Positions 1 through 7,902 of a stretch of DNA of 17,175 bases are shown here, in pieces; positions within the stretch are counted from its first letter, which is position 1, and the number at the start of each line of letters is the position of its first letter. A program made the position numbers and the translations under genes. Below the pieces are notes generated by a model. That model saw nothing but the letters and a program-made list of their open reading frames with translations, had not been told where the DNA came from and searched no databases. This stretch comes from a bacterium. Lineage in GTDB: Bacteria; CSSED10-310; JAJRTK01. The stretch spans positions 1 through 17,175 of the forward strand of contig JAJRTK010000322.1 of the NCBI GenBank assembly GCA_024278345.1, in the 5' to 3' direction.

Positions 1-187
1 AATTCGATACTCTTTTACGTTCTGCCGGCGCCTCGCGTTGCTCGGCGGTCGTCCGGGGACGCCGTCCCCGGTCCCCTGGCAAGGCTTCGCCCTGCACCCA
101 CCAGGGAGCTTGCTCCCTGGACCCACATTTTGTGCGCTGCGCGCCTTTTTCTTACGTTTCTTCAGTGTCCCGCCTTACGTGGATACC
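1..187 (+). mobile_element. MITE-like repeat, copy 1 (right part)
   Basis: A GC-rich repeat also found near 15.1-15.4 kb and 16.2-16.5 kb in the same orientation. It contains two near-perfect hairpins: CCGGGGAC (53-60) with GTCCCCGG (64-71), and CCAGGGAGC (101-109) with GCTCCCTGG (112-120). It ends in a 23-bp terminal motif at 165-187 (GTGTCCCGCC...GTGGATACC) that recurs at the right ends of the other copies. The matching left inverted end is not visible, so the element either starts before the window or is truncated. No transposase is encoded, hence MITE-like. The right end supplies the last codons of the neighbouring minus-strand gene. Confidence 0.6.
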
Positions 188-752
188 CGGGGGCTGAGAG
201 TGAGGCAGGCCCTTGAAGCGGCCAGCGGTCGGAAGGCGGGGAACCGTCCATGCCATCGCGGCGACGCTTTTCGCGCTCGGCATCATCGCCATGGGCGGGT
301 TCCTTCTTCGACGAAGGCGGATGGAACGGGCTCTTGCCCGGCCACACGAAGTGCCGGGCGTAGGCCTCCTCGACCTTGGGATCGCCGGTCTTGGTGAATC
401 GGAGTCGCTGCTTCGGCCCCTTGCCCCAGCGCGCGTATGCCGTGACGGAGGGTACGAGCTTGAGGTCATGGGCGTGAAACCGGAGGATCCGCAGGAGCCT
501 GGACAAGCGAGTGAGGTTGCAATCGATGACGGCCTCCAAGTAAGGCACTCGTCCCCGGCGCCAGTCCTCGACCCGCGACGAATCGAGCATTCCCATGGCG
601 ACCAGGACGTCGATGGGAGCCACTACCTTGCCGTGCGCCAGTAGCTTGTCCACGGCGGCAGCCACTTTTGGATGGAGCGGGTCATGGCGAAACGTATGGA
701 CGCTGACGGTCCGGTTTGACCGTGCGTGTCTGTGCTTCCCTCTTCTCTTCAT
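162..752 (-). CDS. Conserved hypothetical protein with repeat-derived C-terminus
   Basis: A 196-aa soluble protein of unknown function. Its body, roughly residues 15-130, has features I associate with a widespread uncharacterised bacterial family: a segment like VEDWRRGRVPYLE, then LTRLSRLLRILRFHAHDL, then a RWGKGPKQRLRFTKTGDP motif and EEAYARHFVW. No enzyme motif is recognised; the basic, Trp- and Arg-rich motifs could suit nucleic-acid binding, but that is a guess. The ATG at 752 follows a GGTGAGAG Shine-Dalgarno-like stretch. Residues after about 130 are low-complexity, and the last eight codons (GYPRKAGH) are the terminal inverted repeat of the adjacent MITE, with the stop one base beyond it. 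The natural C-terminus was therefore probably replaced. It lies downstream of tRNA-Asn on the same strand. Confidence 0.75.
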   Translation of the reverse strand: MKRRGKHRHARSNRTVSVHTFRHDPLHPKVAAAVDKLLAHGKVVAPIDVLVAMGMLDSSRVEDWRRGRVPYLEAVIDCNLTRLSRLLRILRFHAHDLKLVPSVTAYARWGKGPKQRLRFTKTGDPKVEEAYARHFVWPGKSPFHPPSSKKEPAHGDDAEREKRRRDGMDGSPPSDRWPLQGPASLSAPGYPRKAGH

Positions 753-835
753 CTCTCACCGTTTTTGCGCCCTGCGGCTTTTCGGAGGGTGGCCAAACCG
801 ATGACCGGTCCCGTGCCACAGCCGCCCTACATGCC

Positions 836-867
836 GAAAGCCGGCGATCTTGCGGCCACCGGCTTTC
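836..867 (-). terminator. Stem-loop downstream of tRNA-Asn
   Basis: A perfect 9-bp inverted repeat, GAAAGCCGG (836-844) and CCGGCTTTC (859-867), with a 14-nt loop, beginning about 10 nt past the tRNA 3' end on the minus strand. It is placed as a terminator or processing signal, but no U-tract follows on the transcribed strand, so intrinsic termination would be weak. Confidence 0.45.
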
Positions 868-877
868 CAAAGCAAAA

Positions 878-950
878 CTCCCCCGGACGGACTTGAACCG
901 CCGACCCAGTGGTTAACAGCCACTCGCTCTACCGACTGAGCTACAGGGGA
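878..950 (-). tRNA. tRNA-Asn (anticodon GTT)
   Basis: The minus strand folds into a standard 73-nt cloverleaf. The acceptor TCCCCTG pairs with CGGGGGA, including one G-U pair. The D-arm is GCTC...GAGC, the anticodon stem AGTGG/CCACT carries loop CTGTTAA with anticodon GTT, and the T-arm GGCGG-TTCAAGT-CCGTC contains TTCAA. The discriminator base is G. CCA is not encoded (TTTT follows), so it must be added by CCA-transferase. Confidence 0.97.
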
Positions 951-972
951 TCACTTTCGATTAACGGTTTGG

Positions 973-1002
973 AGGGTAATCCATTTTTTGTTTAGGTGTC
1001 AA
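973..1002 (-). promoter_or_regulatory. Sigma-70-type promoter of tRNA-Asn
   Basis: On the minus strand a perfect -35 TTGACA (997-1002) and a -10-like TACCCT (973-978) are separated by 18 bp. Transcription would start near 966, giving a leader of about 16 nt before the tRNA. The -35 is strong and the -10 only fair; position relative to the tRNA supports it. Confidence 0.6.
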
Positions 1003-1165
1003 GAACCGGTTCGCGGCTCGCTCAATTGGCAGGAATTTTCTTTTGTTTGTTTACTGTTGCACTCCATGGGCAATTGTCTTTTGGATCTGGTAAGTTCGGT
1101 ATTGCTTTTTGGCGCCCCCGAAAGGTTGGGATAGTCGCTTGCCCCCCCGAATCGTACAGCGCTCT

Positions 1166-1181
1166 CCCCGATGATTCGGGG
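1166..1181 (+). other. Short hairpin upstream of ligase-domain-like gene
   Basis: CCCCGA-TGAT-TCGGGG, a perfect 6-bp stem with a 4-nt loop, ending about 23 bp before the start codon at 1205. It could shape the 5' leader or be a regulator site; there is no direct evidence for either. Nothing else is recognised between 1003 and 1204. Confidence 0.3.
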
Positions 1182-1204
1182 ACGCTGATTATCGAGGTTA
1201 TGGT

Positions 1205-1852
1205 ATGCTTCGACTTGCGACGTTGATCCAGGAGCTGGACATCAGCCCCAGTAGCCAGGGTCGGATCGAGCTTCTGACCAATTATTTGCTTGTGCTTCAA
1301 GATCCCGACGAGCTGCGGGTGGCCGTAGCCTGCCTGGCTCTTGCGGGGCGGAAGATCGAAGGGGGCGATCCCCTGTCGCAGTTTGGGGATGCTTCGGACT
1401 GGCTTCACCCGGACTCCTTTTCGAAGACTCACCCTGAAACGCCCTGTGGTCCAGCTTCCTCGATCCGGGCGGAGGCGGATCCCGTAAGGCTTCAGGCATC
1501 CGCCATCGCGGCGGGAATTGAGAAGATCGCCCGGCTTTTGGGGGCTCCCGCCGGGGAGAAGTCCCTGAGCTTGGGACGGCTCATGGATGTTGTTCGCCAG
1601 CTTTCCAGGGCGAACCATCCGGGGCTGGAGATGGAATTGCCCATCTCGCCGCTGGCGCCAATTGCTACCTCGATGCTGGTGCGCCTTCTGAGCATGCGGT
1701 CCCTTTCGGAGAATTGGGAAGAGGAGCTCCGCGAGGCGCTGGCCCGGGCAAGCCGACGACCGCTGCCGGAGGCCAGGAAAAGTCTCCAGGAGTCAGACGA
1801 CCTGGCGGAGGCAGCGGTGGACCTGTTGTTGCCGGGGATTCTGGCGATCTAG
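1205..1852 (+). CDS. Protein resembling the N-terminal domain of ATP-dependent DNA ligases
   Basis: A 215-aa protein. Its start has the pattern of the non-catalytic N-terminal DNA-binding domain of ATP-dependent ligases (DNA_ligase_A_N): a helix with RIELLTNYLLVLQDPDELRVAVACLA, then a G-R segment (AGRKIEGGDPLSQFG) like the GR.FP...LGIG element, and near the end EEELREALARASRRPLPEARKSLQESDDLAEAA, like the ALA.A......V......GDLGEAA helix pair. No KxDG nucleotidyltransferase motif or OB-fold follows in any frame, so it cannot be a ligase by itself. It may be a stand-alone DNA-binding module, a ligase partner or a remnant. The ATG is preceded by GAGG at a 7-nt spacing. The assignment rests on motif resemblance only; otherwise it is hypothetical. 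Confidence 0.45.
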   Translation: MLRLATLIQELDISPSSQGRIELLTNYLLVLQDPDELRVAVACLALAGRKIEGGDPLSQFGDASDWLHPDSFSKTHPETPCGPASSIRAEADPVRLQASAIAAGIEKIARLLGAPAGEKSLSLGRLMDVVRQLSRANHPGLEMELPISPLAPIATSMLVRLLSMRSLSENWEEELREALARASRRPLPEARKSLQESDDLAEAAVDLLLPGILAI

Positions 1853-1962
1853 CCGCTACCTGGCGGGCGGAGGATCTTTCGGCTTCGGTCATGGGTTGTG
1901 CCTTCGGTGTCTGTCGCTTGGGCCCGGCCATTCGGCCCCTTGCTCGGGTTTTGGCGGGGGAT

Positions 1963-1977
1963 TGGGGTTTGATTTGC
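1963..1977 (+). promoter_or_regulatory. Possible sigma-54 promoter for the NtrC-type regulator
   Basis: TGGGGTTTGATTTGC carries the two essential elements of a -24/-12 site: TGG, and GC inside TTGC, with exactly 10 bp between GG and GC. Compared with TGGCACG-N4-TTGC, the middle CAC is absent. It would give a leader of about 210 nt running through a REP element. It suggests self-activation by an RpoN-dependent regulator, but with so few fixed positions a chance match is possible. Confidence 0.3.
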
Positions 1978-2022
1978 GAGTGGCCCGCAGCGGCTGCGAG
2001 GGACGGGAGCGGAATGCAACCC
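1976..2022 (+). repeat. REP-like element, copy 1
   Basis: A short extragenic repeat ending in GGGAGCGGAATGCAACCC, preceded by GCGAGTGG and a degenerate GC-rich palindrome. Related copies lie at 12846-12893 (plus) and 14161-14209 (minus), all between genes. Confidence 0.55.
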
Positions 2023-2199
2023 GAAAAAGGTTCTTCATTGCGGGGATCGACGGGCTAGAATCTGTTCTTTTCTGATCGCTTGCGTGCATTTGCGGGGTTT
2101 TTCTGGTAGAAAATCTTGGTCTTGGGGAGAGACGATGACGGTTGGCTGAGATCCGGTTTCCGGGAAGGGATCTGGTGATGAGGCGGGCAGAGAGGGGTC

Positions 2200-3600
2200 A
2201 TGGCGCACCGATTTCCAATCAATGTGCTCTTGGTGGACGACGATCGGCAGGTGTTGAGTTCGATTTCGTCGGCTTTGGCGACTCGTGGTCTGACGAGTGA
2301 AGTTGCGGCATCGGGGGAGGAAGCTCTGGAGAAGCTGGGGGAACATGTTTTCGAGATGATGCTTGCGGACGTGTCGATGCCGGGGATGAGTGGGATCGAG
2401 CTTCTGGAGAGGGCGCGTCGGCAGTGGCCGGGGATGGCTGTTGTGATGCTGTCGGCGCATCAGTCGGTGCCCACGGTTGTGGAGGCTCTCAAGAAGGGTG
2501 CCATCGATTACTTGGTGAAGCCGTTCCGGCTGGAAGAGTTGCTCGTTCGGACGGAGAATGTGCTTCGGCATCGGCGTTTGGAGCAGGAGGTGGAAGAGCT
2601 CCGGGCGAAGATGCAGGAGTCCGAGGAGCGGCCCAAGAGGCTCATCGGGCAAAGCAAGTCTCTTCTGGCGGTATTGGAGCAGATCTCCATGGTTGCCCGA
2701 AATGACGTAGCGGTAGTGATTTATGGTGAAAGTGGAACGGGCAAGGAGTTGGTGGCGAGAGAGATCCACGATCAGAGTCCTCGGCGAGAGAAGCGGTTCG
2801 TGGTGGTGAACTGTGGTGCGCTGAGCGAAGAGTTGCTTCGGGATGAGCTCTTTGGTCACGAGGCGGGAGCTTTTACGGGGGCTCAGGCGCAGAAGAAAGG
2901 CCTTTTTGAGGTGGCGGATGGGGGGACGGTTTTCCTGGACGAGATTGGGGAGGTTTCCCACGGCGTCCAGGTGCAACTTTTGCGGGTGCTCCAGTCCCAC
3001 GAGTTCACTCGGTTGGGTGGGACTTCGACGATTCACGCCAATGTTCGGGTGATCTCGGCGACGAATCGGGATCTGGCGGAGGAGGTTCGAAACGGTCGTT
3101 TCCGGGAGGATCTCTACTACCGGATCAACGTGGTGCCGATCCAGGTGCCGCCGCTACGGGAACGGCGGGACGACATCCCGTTATTGGTGAACCACTTTAC
3201 GCACAAGTTCAAGGCGAGGCTTGACGTGCAGCCCGAGGGGTTCACACCCGAAGCGGTGGAAGCTCTGATGAGGCTCGATTGGGTGGGCAATGTGCGGGAA
3301 CTGGAAAACAGCATCAAGCGGCTGTTGGTGATGCGGAATGATCGTTGGATCGACCCGGCGGCACTCCAGTCCATCACTGGGCTGACGGAGCCGCGGGAAC
3401 CGGTGGGAAGCCTGCCGTACCGGGAGCAAAAGCGGAGGGTTCTTGAAGGTTTTGATCGAGAGTACCTGCGGAACTTGCTGACGCGGTGTGGCGGCAACGT
3501 GAGCAGGGCAGCCCAGGCTGCGGAGATTGATCGCAAGAGCCTGTGGCGGAAGCTCAAGCAGTATGGCCTCAACGCGGGGCAGTATCGAAGCCAGCTTTGA
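2200..3600 (+). CDS. NtrC-family sigma-54-dependent response regulator
   Basis: A 466-aa cytoplasmic transcription activator with the full NtrC layout. The receiver domain (about 7-120) has acidic pocket D13-D15, phospho-acceptor D57 in LADVSMPG and K107 in VKPF. A coiled linker follows (about 122-145). The AAA+ domain (about 148-375) has Walker A GESGTGKE (176-183), the sigma-54-contacting GAFTGA loop (223-228), Walker B GTVFLDE (242-248) and an intact arginine-finger region (FREDLYYRINV). The C-terminal Fis-type helix-turn-helix (about 428-458) contains GNVSRAAQAAEIDRKSLWRKLKQYGL. The start is ATG 2200 after GAGAGGGG. No histidine kinase is nearby; the kinase gene starts 61 bp downstream, suggesting co-transcription and possible Ser/Thr input. 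It is the natural activator for the sigma-54 site at 7837. Confidence 0.97.
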   Translation: MAHRFPINVLLVDDDRQVLSSISSALATRGLTSEVAASGEEALEKLGEHVFEMMLADVSMPGMSGIELLERARRQWPGMAVVMLSAHQSVPTVVEALKKGAIDYLVKPFRLEELLVRTENVLRHRRLEQEVEELRAKMQESEERPKRLIGQSKSLLAVLEQISMVARNDVAVVIYGESGTGKELVAREIHDQSPRREKRFVVVNCGALSEELLRDELFGHEAGAFTGAQAQKKGLFEVADGGTVFLDEIGEVSHGVQVQLLRVLQSHEFTRLGGTSTIHANVRVISATNRDLAEEVRNGRFREDLYYRINVVPIQVPPLRERRDDIPLLVNHFTHKFKARLDVQPEGFTPEAVEALMRLDWVGNVRELENSIKRLLVMRNDRWIDPAALQSITGLTEPREPVGSLPYREQKRRVLEGFDREYLRNLLTRCGGNVSRAAQAAEIDRKSLWRKLKQYGLNAGQYRSQL

Positions 3601-3661
3601 TCCGACACCTCCACCGGCCTCGTTCCGCCAAACAGCAGCGCAGGGAAAACCCGAGGAAGCC

Positions 3662-6600
3662 ATGTTCCAATCGCTACAGATCGGGCCTTATCGTCTTTCC
3701 GGCCTTTTGGGCCGGGGAGGCATGGGCGTGGTCTATCGCGGGGAGCATCGGGAGACCGGCAAGGTCGTGGCGCTCAAGACGGTTCGCGTTTTGCACGAGA
3801 CGATGTTACAGGGCCTTCGCCGGGAAATCCACGCACTGGCACGGGTCTCGCACCCGGGCATCGTTCGCATTTTGGAGGAAGGTGTCCACGAAGGTGCGCC
3901 CTGGTATGCCATGGAGCTGGTGGAGGGGATCGATCTCAAGAGGTACTACGCCCGGTTGGTGGGGCAGCCTCTGGGGAAGGCCACCGCGATGGAGTCGAGT
4001 TCTTCGACTCGCCAGAAGACCCAGTCGATCCGGCTGGACGAGACGTGGAGCGATCTGCCGGTCCATGAAGACGGTTTTGAAGAAGATGAGGCATCTGGTT
4101 CCGCGGCGTCTGAAAAGAGCGATAGCAGCGAGCTGACGAGCCTCTACACCTCTTCTGAACCCTTGAAACTGGACAGGTCCGGGCCGGTGGACACGGGGGC
4201 CTCGAAGATTGAGGCGAAGAGGCAAGAGGCGCGTCAGGAGCCACAACCGAGCCTCCTGCTCGGCAACCCCGAGGCGGCGCGGGCGATCCTGACGGTCATT
4301 CGGAGGCTGTGCGCGACCTTGGCCTACCTCCATGGAGAAGGGATCGTCCACCGGGATATCAAGCCCAGTAATATCCTGGTGCGAAGCTACGGGACGCCTG
4401 TTCTTGTGGATTTTGGGCTCATGTCGCATTTTCGGGGGAAGCAGAACCGCGAAGAGCTGGACCTTGGGCGAGGACCCGCGGGGACAGTCATTTACATGGC
4501 TCCGGAAGCGATTTTGAACCGCTCTTTCGACGCTCGGATCGATCTCTATGCCCTGGGCTGCATTCTTTACGAGTTGATCACGGGCCGGCCGCCGTTCGTC
4601 GGCAAAACCCCCAAGGATATTGTGCTGGGGCATCTGTACATCGAGCCCCTTGCGCCATCTCAGATCGTGAAGCCGCTCCCTTCGGAGCTTGACGATCTCT
4701 TGCTTTCCTTGCTTGCGAAGCGGCCCAGGGATCGCCTGGGCCATGCCGGACGGATCGATTCGGTCCTTGCCCGGATGGGGGCGGATCCTCCATCTCCAGA
4801 GGCGATACGGCCACCTCGAGCCTACCTTTACCGGCCGGAGATCGTTGGACGGCGGCAAGCTCTCGCAGTGCTCAACGGACTTTTGACCAAGATCCATACG
4901 TGGGGGGGGCAGTTTTTGCTCGTCAGCGGAGAAACGGGAATCGGTAAGACCCGTTTGGTTCAGGAGTTTGCCCGGAAAACCTCCACGGATGGGCTGCCGA
5001 CTTTCGTCGGCGAGTGCGCGCCTCCAGAGGCCCGTGCGTCGGAGGAAAAAATCGGGGGCACTCCCCTTTACCCACTCCGCCAGTTGCTCCAAGCCGTCGC
5101 CGACCGCTGCCGCGAGCACGGAGTTGAGGAGACGGAGCGGCTTTTGGGAGATCGCGGGCCTCTGCTTGCCCACTACGAGCCGGCATTGACTGGCCTTTCG
5201 TATTTAGATCCCCGCCCCGAGCCGGCGTCACTACCTCCCGGCGCGGCACGGCTCCGCCTGTTCGGTTATTTGATTGATCTCTTGGGAGCCCTTGCGGCGG
5301 AAAGGCCCGTGGTTCTGGCCATCGACGACCTTCACTGGGCCGACGAGCTCACCAGTGGTTTTCTGGAGTTTTTGGTGAAGAGCGGACGGCTCTCGAAAGT
5401 TCCGCTTCTTATCGTGGCAAGCTACCGTTCTGAAGAAAGAACTCCCGCCATTGAGCTCCTCCGCGGGCAGCGCACAGTCAAGGTTCTGGAATTGGGCCGT
5501 CTGGACGAAATCGGAGTGGGCGCCATGGTGGGAGACATGCTCGCCATGTCACCACCTCCCAAGCAGTTCGTCCGATTTCTTTCCCGTCAATCAGAGGGAA
5601 ATCCATTCTTCATCGCCGAATATCTTCAGACAGCGGTGTCCACTGGCTTGCTTTACAGAGACGAACTTGGCCATTGGCAGGTGAAGGAAGAGACGGAAGA
5701 TCCCAAGACCCTGGAGGCCATTTACGAGGCGCTTCCACTTCCAAGATCATTGCGCAAGCTTGTGGAAAGGCGCCTGGACATCGTATATCCCGCCGCGCGG
5801 ACTCTTCTTGAATGCGCTTCGATCCTGGGCCGCGAGTTTCCCCAGGATCTGCTGATGGAGGTTTCGGGGCTGGATGAAGAGGTTGTACTGGGTTTGATCG
5901 AAGATCTGCGAACGCGGGCGGTCTTTGAGGAGCAGCGGATGGGCTCCCTTAGCTTCGTCCACAACAGGCTCCGAGAAGCCGCCTATGACAGGGTGGGAAC
6001 CAGGCGCCGACGGGAACTCCACCGCCGGACGGCGGTAGCATTGGAACATCGGGGTCCCGCGAGTGAAGATGAGCGGTTGGCGAAGATCGGGCTCCACTGG
6101 CAAAGGGCTGGAGAAGAAGCCAAGGCCCGGCGTTGCTACTTGAAAGCCGCGAAGATTACCGTGGCTCACTACGCTCACAAGGCGGCCGAGGGCCTTTACC
6201 GTGCCTATCTGAGCATCACACGAGAGCCCACAACCGAAAGCGTCCTGGCTAGAAACGAGCTGGCCAACAGCGTCCTGGGAATCCAAGGCCGAAACGCCGA
6301 AGCCATCGAAGAGCTGACCAAAGCGTTGGCGGAAGCCGAGGAGATTGGGGATTCCGAGGCGCTGAAACAAACACTCCAAAATCTTGCCTTCTGCCACCGG
6401 ACAACCGGCGACTACGAACAGTCAAGGGGATTCATCAACAGGGCACTTTCGGTGGCACACCTCCGCGCCGACCGCCGCTTCGAAGGCGCCTGCATCCACC
6501 ACCAGGGAACTCTGGCATGGCTCCAGGGGGAGAACGAGGAAGCGGGACGGCTCTATCGGAGGGCCTTGGAGATCCTGCGAGAGGCAGGGGACCGCCAGGG

Positions 6601-7582
6601 AGAGGGCATGTGTCTCAGCAACCTGACCATCGTTCACTGGACGCGGGGCAACCTCGACGACGCTCGCAGGGTCGCCGAAGAAGCTCTTCACCTCAATCGG
6701 ACGATGAAAGACAGACGCCTGGAAGGGGCGACCCTCAGTCATCTGGCAGCCATCCACTGGAGCCAAGGACGCCTTGAGCTGGCGCAACAGATCTCGGAAG
6801 AGGCACTGGCCATCCAGCGCAAGATCGGCTTCCGCACCGGGGAAGGAGAGGCCCTGACCAATCTTGCGGAGATCCTCCGAGGTCGGGGCCACTTGGACGA
6901 TGCGAGAAAAATCGACGAAGAGGCCCTGTCCATCCACCGCGAAGTGGGAAACCGTCGAGCCGAAGGCGTGACCTTGGGAAACCTCGCGAGCTTCCACCAC
7001 CAGCGCGGAAAGCTCGACGCAGCTCTCAATCTGTACCAGCAATCTTTGCTCATCCATCGGGAAATCGGCGATCAACGATACGAAGCATCGGCCCTGAGCC
7101 ACCTTGGAAGCCTGGAGCGCGATCGGGGACGGCTCGATTCCGCCAGGCACCTTTTGAATGAAGCGTTGAGGCTCCACGGCAATGCCACCGATCAGTTGGA
7201 CACCGCCTTTACCTTTTGGAACATGGCGGTGTTGGAACGTTGGAGCGGCGGCCCGCTCCACCGGGTACTCCAGCTCGTGGAGCAGGCGGAGGCGATCTTG
7301 CGCCGGTCGAGCTCCTTCATGCTGGCGCTCTGTCTTTGTGAACGAGGCCATGTCGTCCTCGCGCGGGGGCACAGCGGCCGCAAGCGCCTGGAAGAGGCCC
7401 AGTCCTTCGCCGGGAAATCGAACATCCATCCCGACAGTATGGCAGGCCGGGCGATCCAGAGGCTTCAGCGGGCAGTAGAAGAGTTCGAGGCAGGCGGCAA
7501 GCTTCATCAGGGCGAAGCGGTTTCAGAGCTGCCCCCGACTCTTTACCAGACCTTGGTCAACTCGGGGATTCTCCGTCGCTAG
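3662..7582 (+). CDS. Ser/Thr protein kinase with AAA-type ATPase and TPR repeats
   Basis: A 1306-aa signalling protein, start ATG 3662 after GAGGAAG; a longer in-frame start would overlap the regulator gene. The Hanks-type kinase domain (about 10-365) has glycine loop GRGGMGVVY (17-25), catalytic K39, E55, HRDIKPSN with D232, DFG at 250-252 and APE at 280-282, so it should be active. Between the hinge (MELVEG) and helix E lies an unusual insert of about 105 residues (100-205), rich in Ser, Glu and Asp. Next is an AAA_16-type ATPase with Walker A GETGIGKT (423-430) and Walker B IDDLHWADE (554-562). About nine TPR-like units with a 40-residue period (about 864-1216) follow. No transmembrane segment is evident. 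The architecture matches PknK/MalT-like sensor kinases. It is probably in an operon with the regulator; its substrate is unknown. Confidence 0.95.
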   Translation: MFQSLQIGPYRLSGLLGRGGMGVVYRGEHRETGKVVALKTVRVLHETMLQGLRREIHALARVSHPGIVRILEEGVHEGAPWYAMELVEGIDLKRYYARLVGQPLGKATAMESSSSTRQKTQSIRLDETWSDLPVHEDGFEEDEASGSAASEKSDSSELTSLYTSSEPLKLDRSGPVDTGASKIEAKRQEARQEPQPSLLLGNPEAARAILTVIRRLCATLAYLHGEGIVHRDIKPSNILVRSYGTPVLVDFGLMSHFRGKQNREELDLGRGPAGTVIYMAPEAILNRSFDARIDLYALGCILYELITGRPPFVGKTPKDIVLGHLYIEPLAPSQIVKPLPSELDDLLLSLLAKRPRDRLGHAGRIDSVLARMGADPPSPEAIRPPRAYLYRPEIVGRRQALAVLNGLLTKIHTWGGQFLLVSGETGIGKTRLVQEFARKTSTDGLPTFVGECAPPEARASEEKIGGTPLYPLRQLLQAVADRCREHGVEETERLLGDRGPLLAHYEPALTGLSYLDPRPEPASLPPGAARLRLFGYLIDLLGALAAERPVVLAIDDLHWADELTSGFLEFLVKSGRLSKVPLLIVASYRSEERTPAIELLRGQRTVKVLELGRLDEIGVGAMVGDMLAMSPPPKQFVRFLSRQSEGNPFFIAEYLQTAVSTGLLYRDELGHWQVKEETEDPKTLEAIYEALPLPRSLRKLVERRLDIVYPAARTLLECASILGREFPQDLLMEVSGLDEEVVLGLIEDLRTRAVFEEQRMGSLSFVHNRLREAAYDRVGTRRRRELHRRTAVALEHRGPASEDERLAKIGLHWQRAGEEAKARRCYLKAAKITVAHYAHKAAEGLYRAYLSITREPTTESVLARNELANSVLGIQGRNAEAIEELTKALAEAEEIGDSEALKQTLQNLAFCHRTTGDYEQSRGFINRALSVAHLRADRRFEGACIHHQGTLAWLQGENEEAGRLYRRALEILREAGDRQGEGMCLSNLTIVHWTRGNLDDARRVAEEALHLNRTMKDRRLEGATLSHLAAIHWSQGRLELAQQISEEALAIQRKIGFRTGEGEALTNLAEILRGRGHLDDARKIDEEALSIHREVGNRRAEGVTLGNLASFHHQRGKLDAALNLYQQSLLIHREIGDQRYEASALSHLGSLERDRGRLDSARHLLNEALRLHGNATDQLDTAFTFWNMAVLERWSGGPLHRVLQLVEQAEAILRRSSSFMLALCLCERGHVVLARGHSGRKRLEEAQSFAGKSNIHPDSMAGRAIQRLQRAVEEFEAGGKLHQGEAVSELPPTLYQTLVNSGILRR

Positions 7583-7595
7583 TTGTGCGCCTGCG

Positions 7596-7646
7596 GCAAT
7601 CGTGGAGTGCCCGTCGCGCGACGGGGCACACACGCCCCACGATTGC
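7596..7646 (+). terminator. Nested hairpin after the kinase gene
   Basis: A perfect 10-bp outer stem, GCAATCGTGG (7596-7605) with CCACGATTGC (7637-7646), encloses a second stem, GTGCCCGTCG (7607-7616) with CGACGGGGCAC (7619-7629), one base bulged. It begins 14 bp after the kinase stop codon. No T-run follows, so it may be a rho-dependent or structure-stabilised end. It separates the kinase transcript from the independently promoted protease gene. Confidence 0.5.
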
Positions 7647-7836
7647 GGCATAAAAGCCCCACGCGGTTTCGTCGTTTTTCTGCAATTATTGGCAGATTCG
7701 CCGGTGAGCGTAGGGCATTTTTGCCCCAGCCAAGGAATTTCTTTCTAAATTCACAGAGATGAGTGGCGTCGAGATAATCTTCGATTCTCCGTGAGTTATG
7801 TGGATCATGGGCCACGCCGCCACCATTCCCAAAAAG

Positions 7837-7852
7837 TGGTCTGGATCTTGCT
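7837..7852 (+). promoter_or_regulatory. Sigma-54 (-24/-12) promoter of the repeat protease
   Basis: TGGTCTGGATCTTGCT matches the RpoN consensus TGGCACG-N4-TTGCW at TGG, at the G of position 7 and at all of TTGCT, with the invariant 10-bp GG-to-GC spacing. The expected transcription start is near 7863, about 40 nt before the protease ATG at 7903. Its placement between the NtrC-type activator block and an exported protease makes functional linkage likely. Confidence 0.65.
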
Positions 7853-7902
7853 AGCACTATTTATGCAAATCTGATTCAACCTGATGTTTATTGGAGAAAC
7901 CC

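Larger units (their letters stand above)
1853..2199. other. Non-coding leader before the sigma-54 regulator
   Basis: No credible gene is seen in these 347 bases. They hold a REP-like repeat (1976-2022) and a sigma-54-like site (1963-1977). Just before the start at 2200 is a strong purine-rich ribosome binding site (GAGAGGGG). Confidence 0.6.
7583..7902. other. Intergenic regulatory region between kinase and protease
   Basis: No gene is supported in these 320 bases. From left to right there are a large nested hairpin after the kinase (7596-7646), a small GGGCA-TTTT-TGCCC hairpin (7713-7726), a GAATTT...AAATTC inverted repeat (7735-7752), the sigma-54 promoter (7837-7852), and a leader of about 40 nt with ribosome binding site GGAGAAA. 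Composition is more AT-rich than the coding DNA on either side. An enhancer site for the NtrC protein would be expected 60-150 bp upstream of the promoter, and the 7735-7752 dyad is a possible but unproven candidate. Confidence 0.6.

Noticed and set aside
2035-3036. A 333-codon minus-strand frame
   Set aside because: It is antisense to the regulator gene, which has all NtrC-family motifs in the plus frame.
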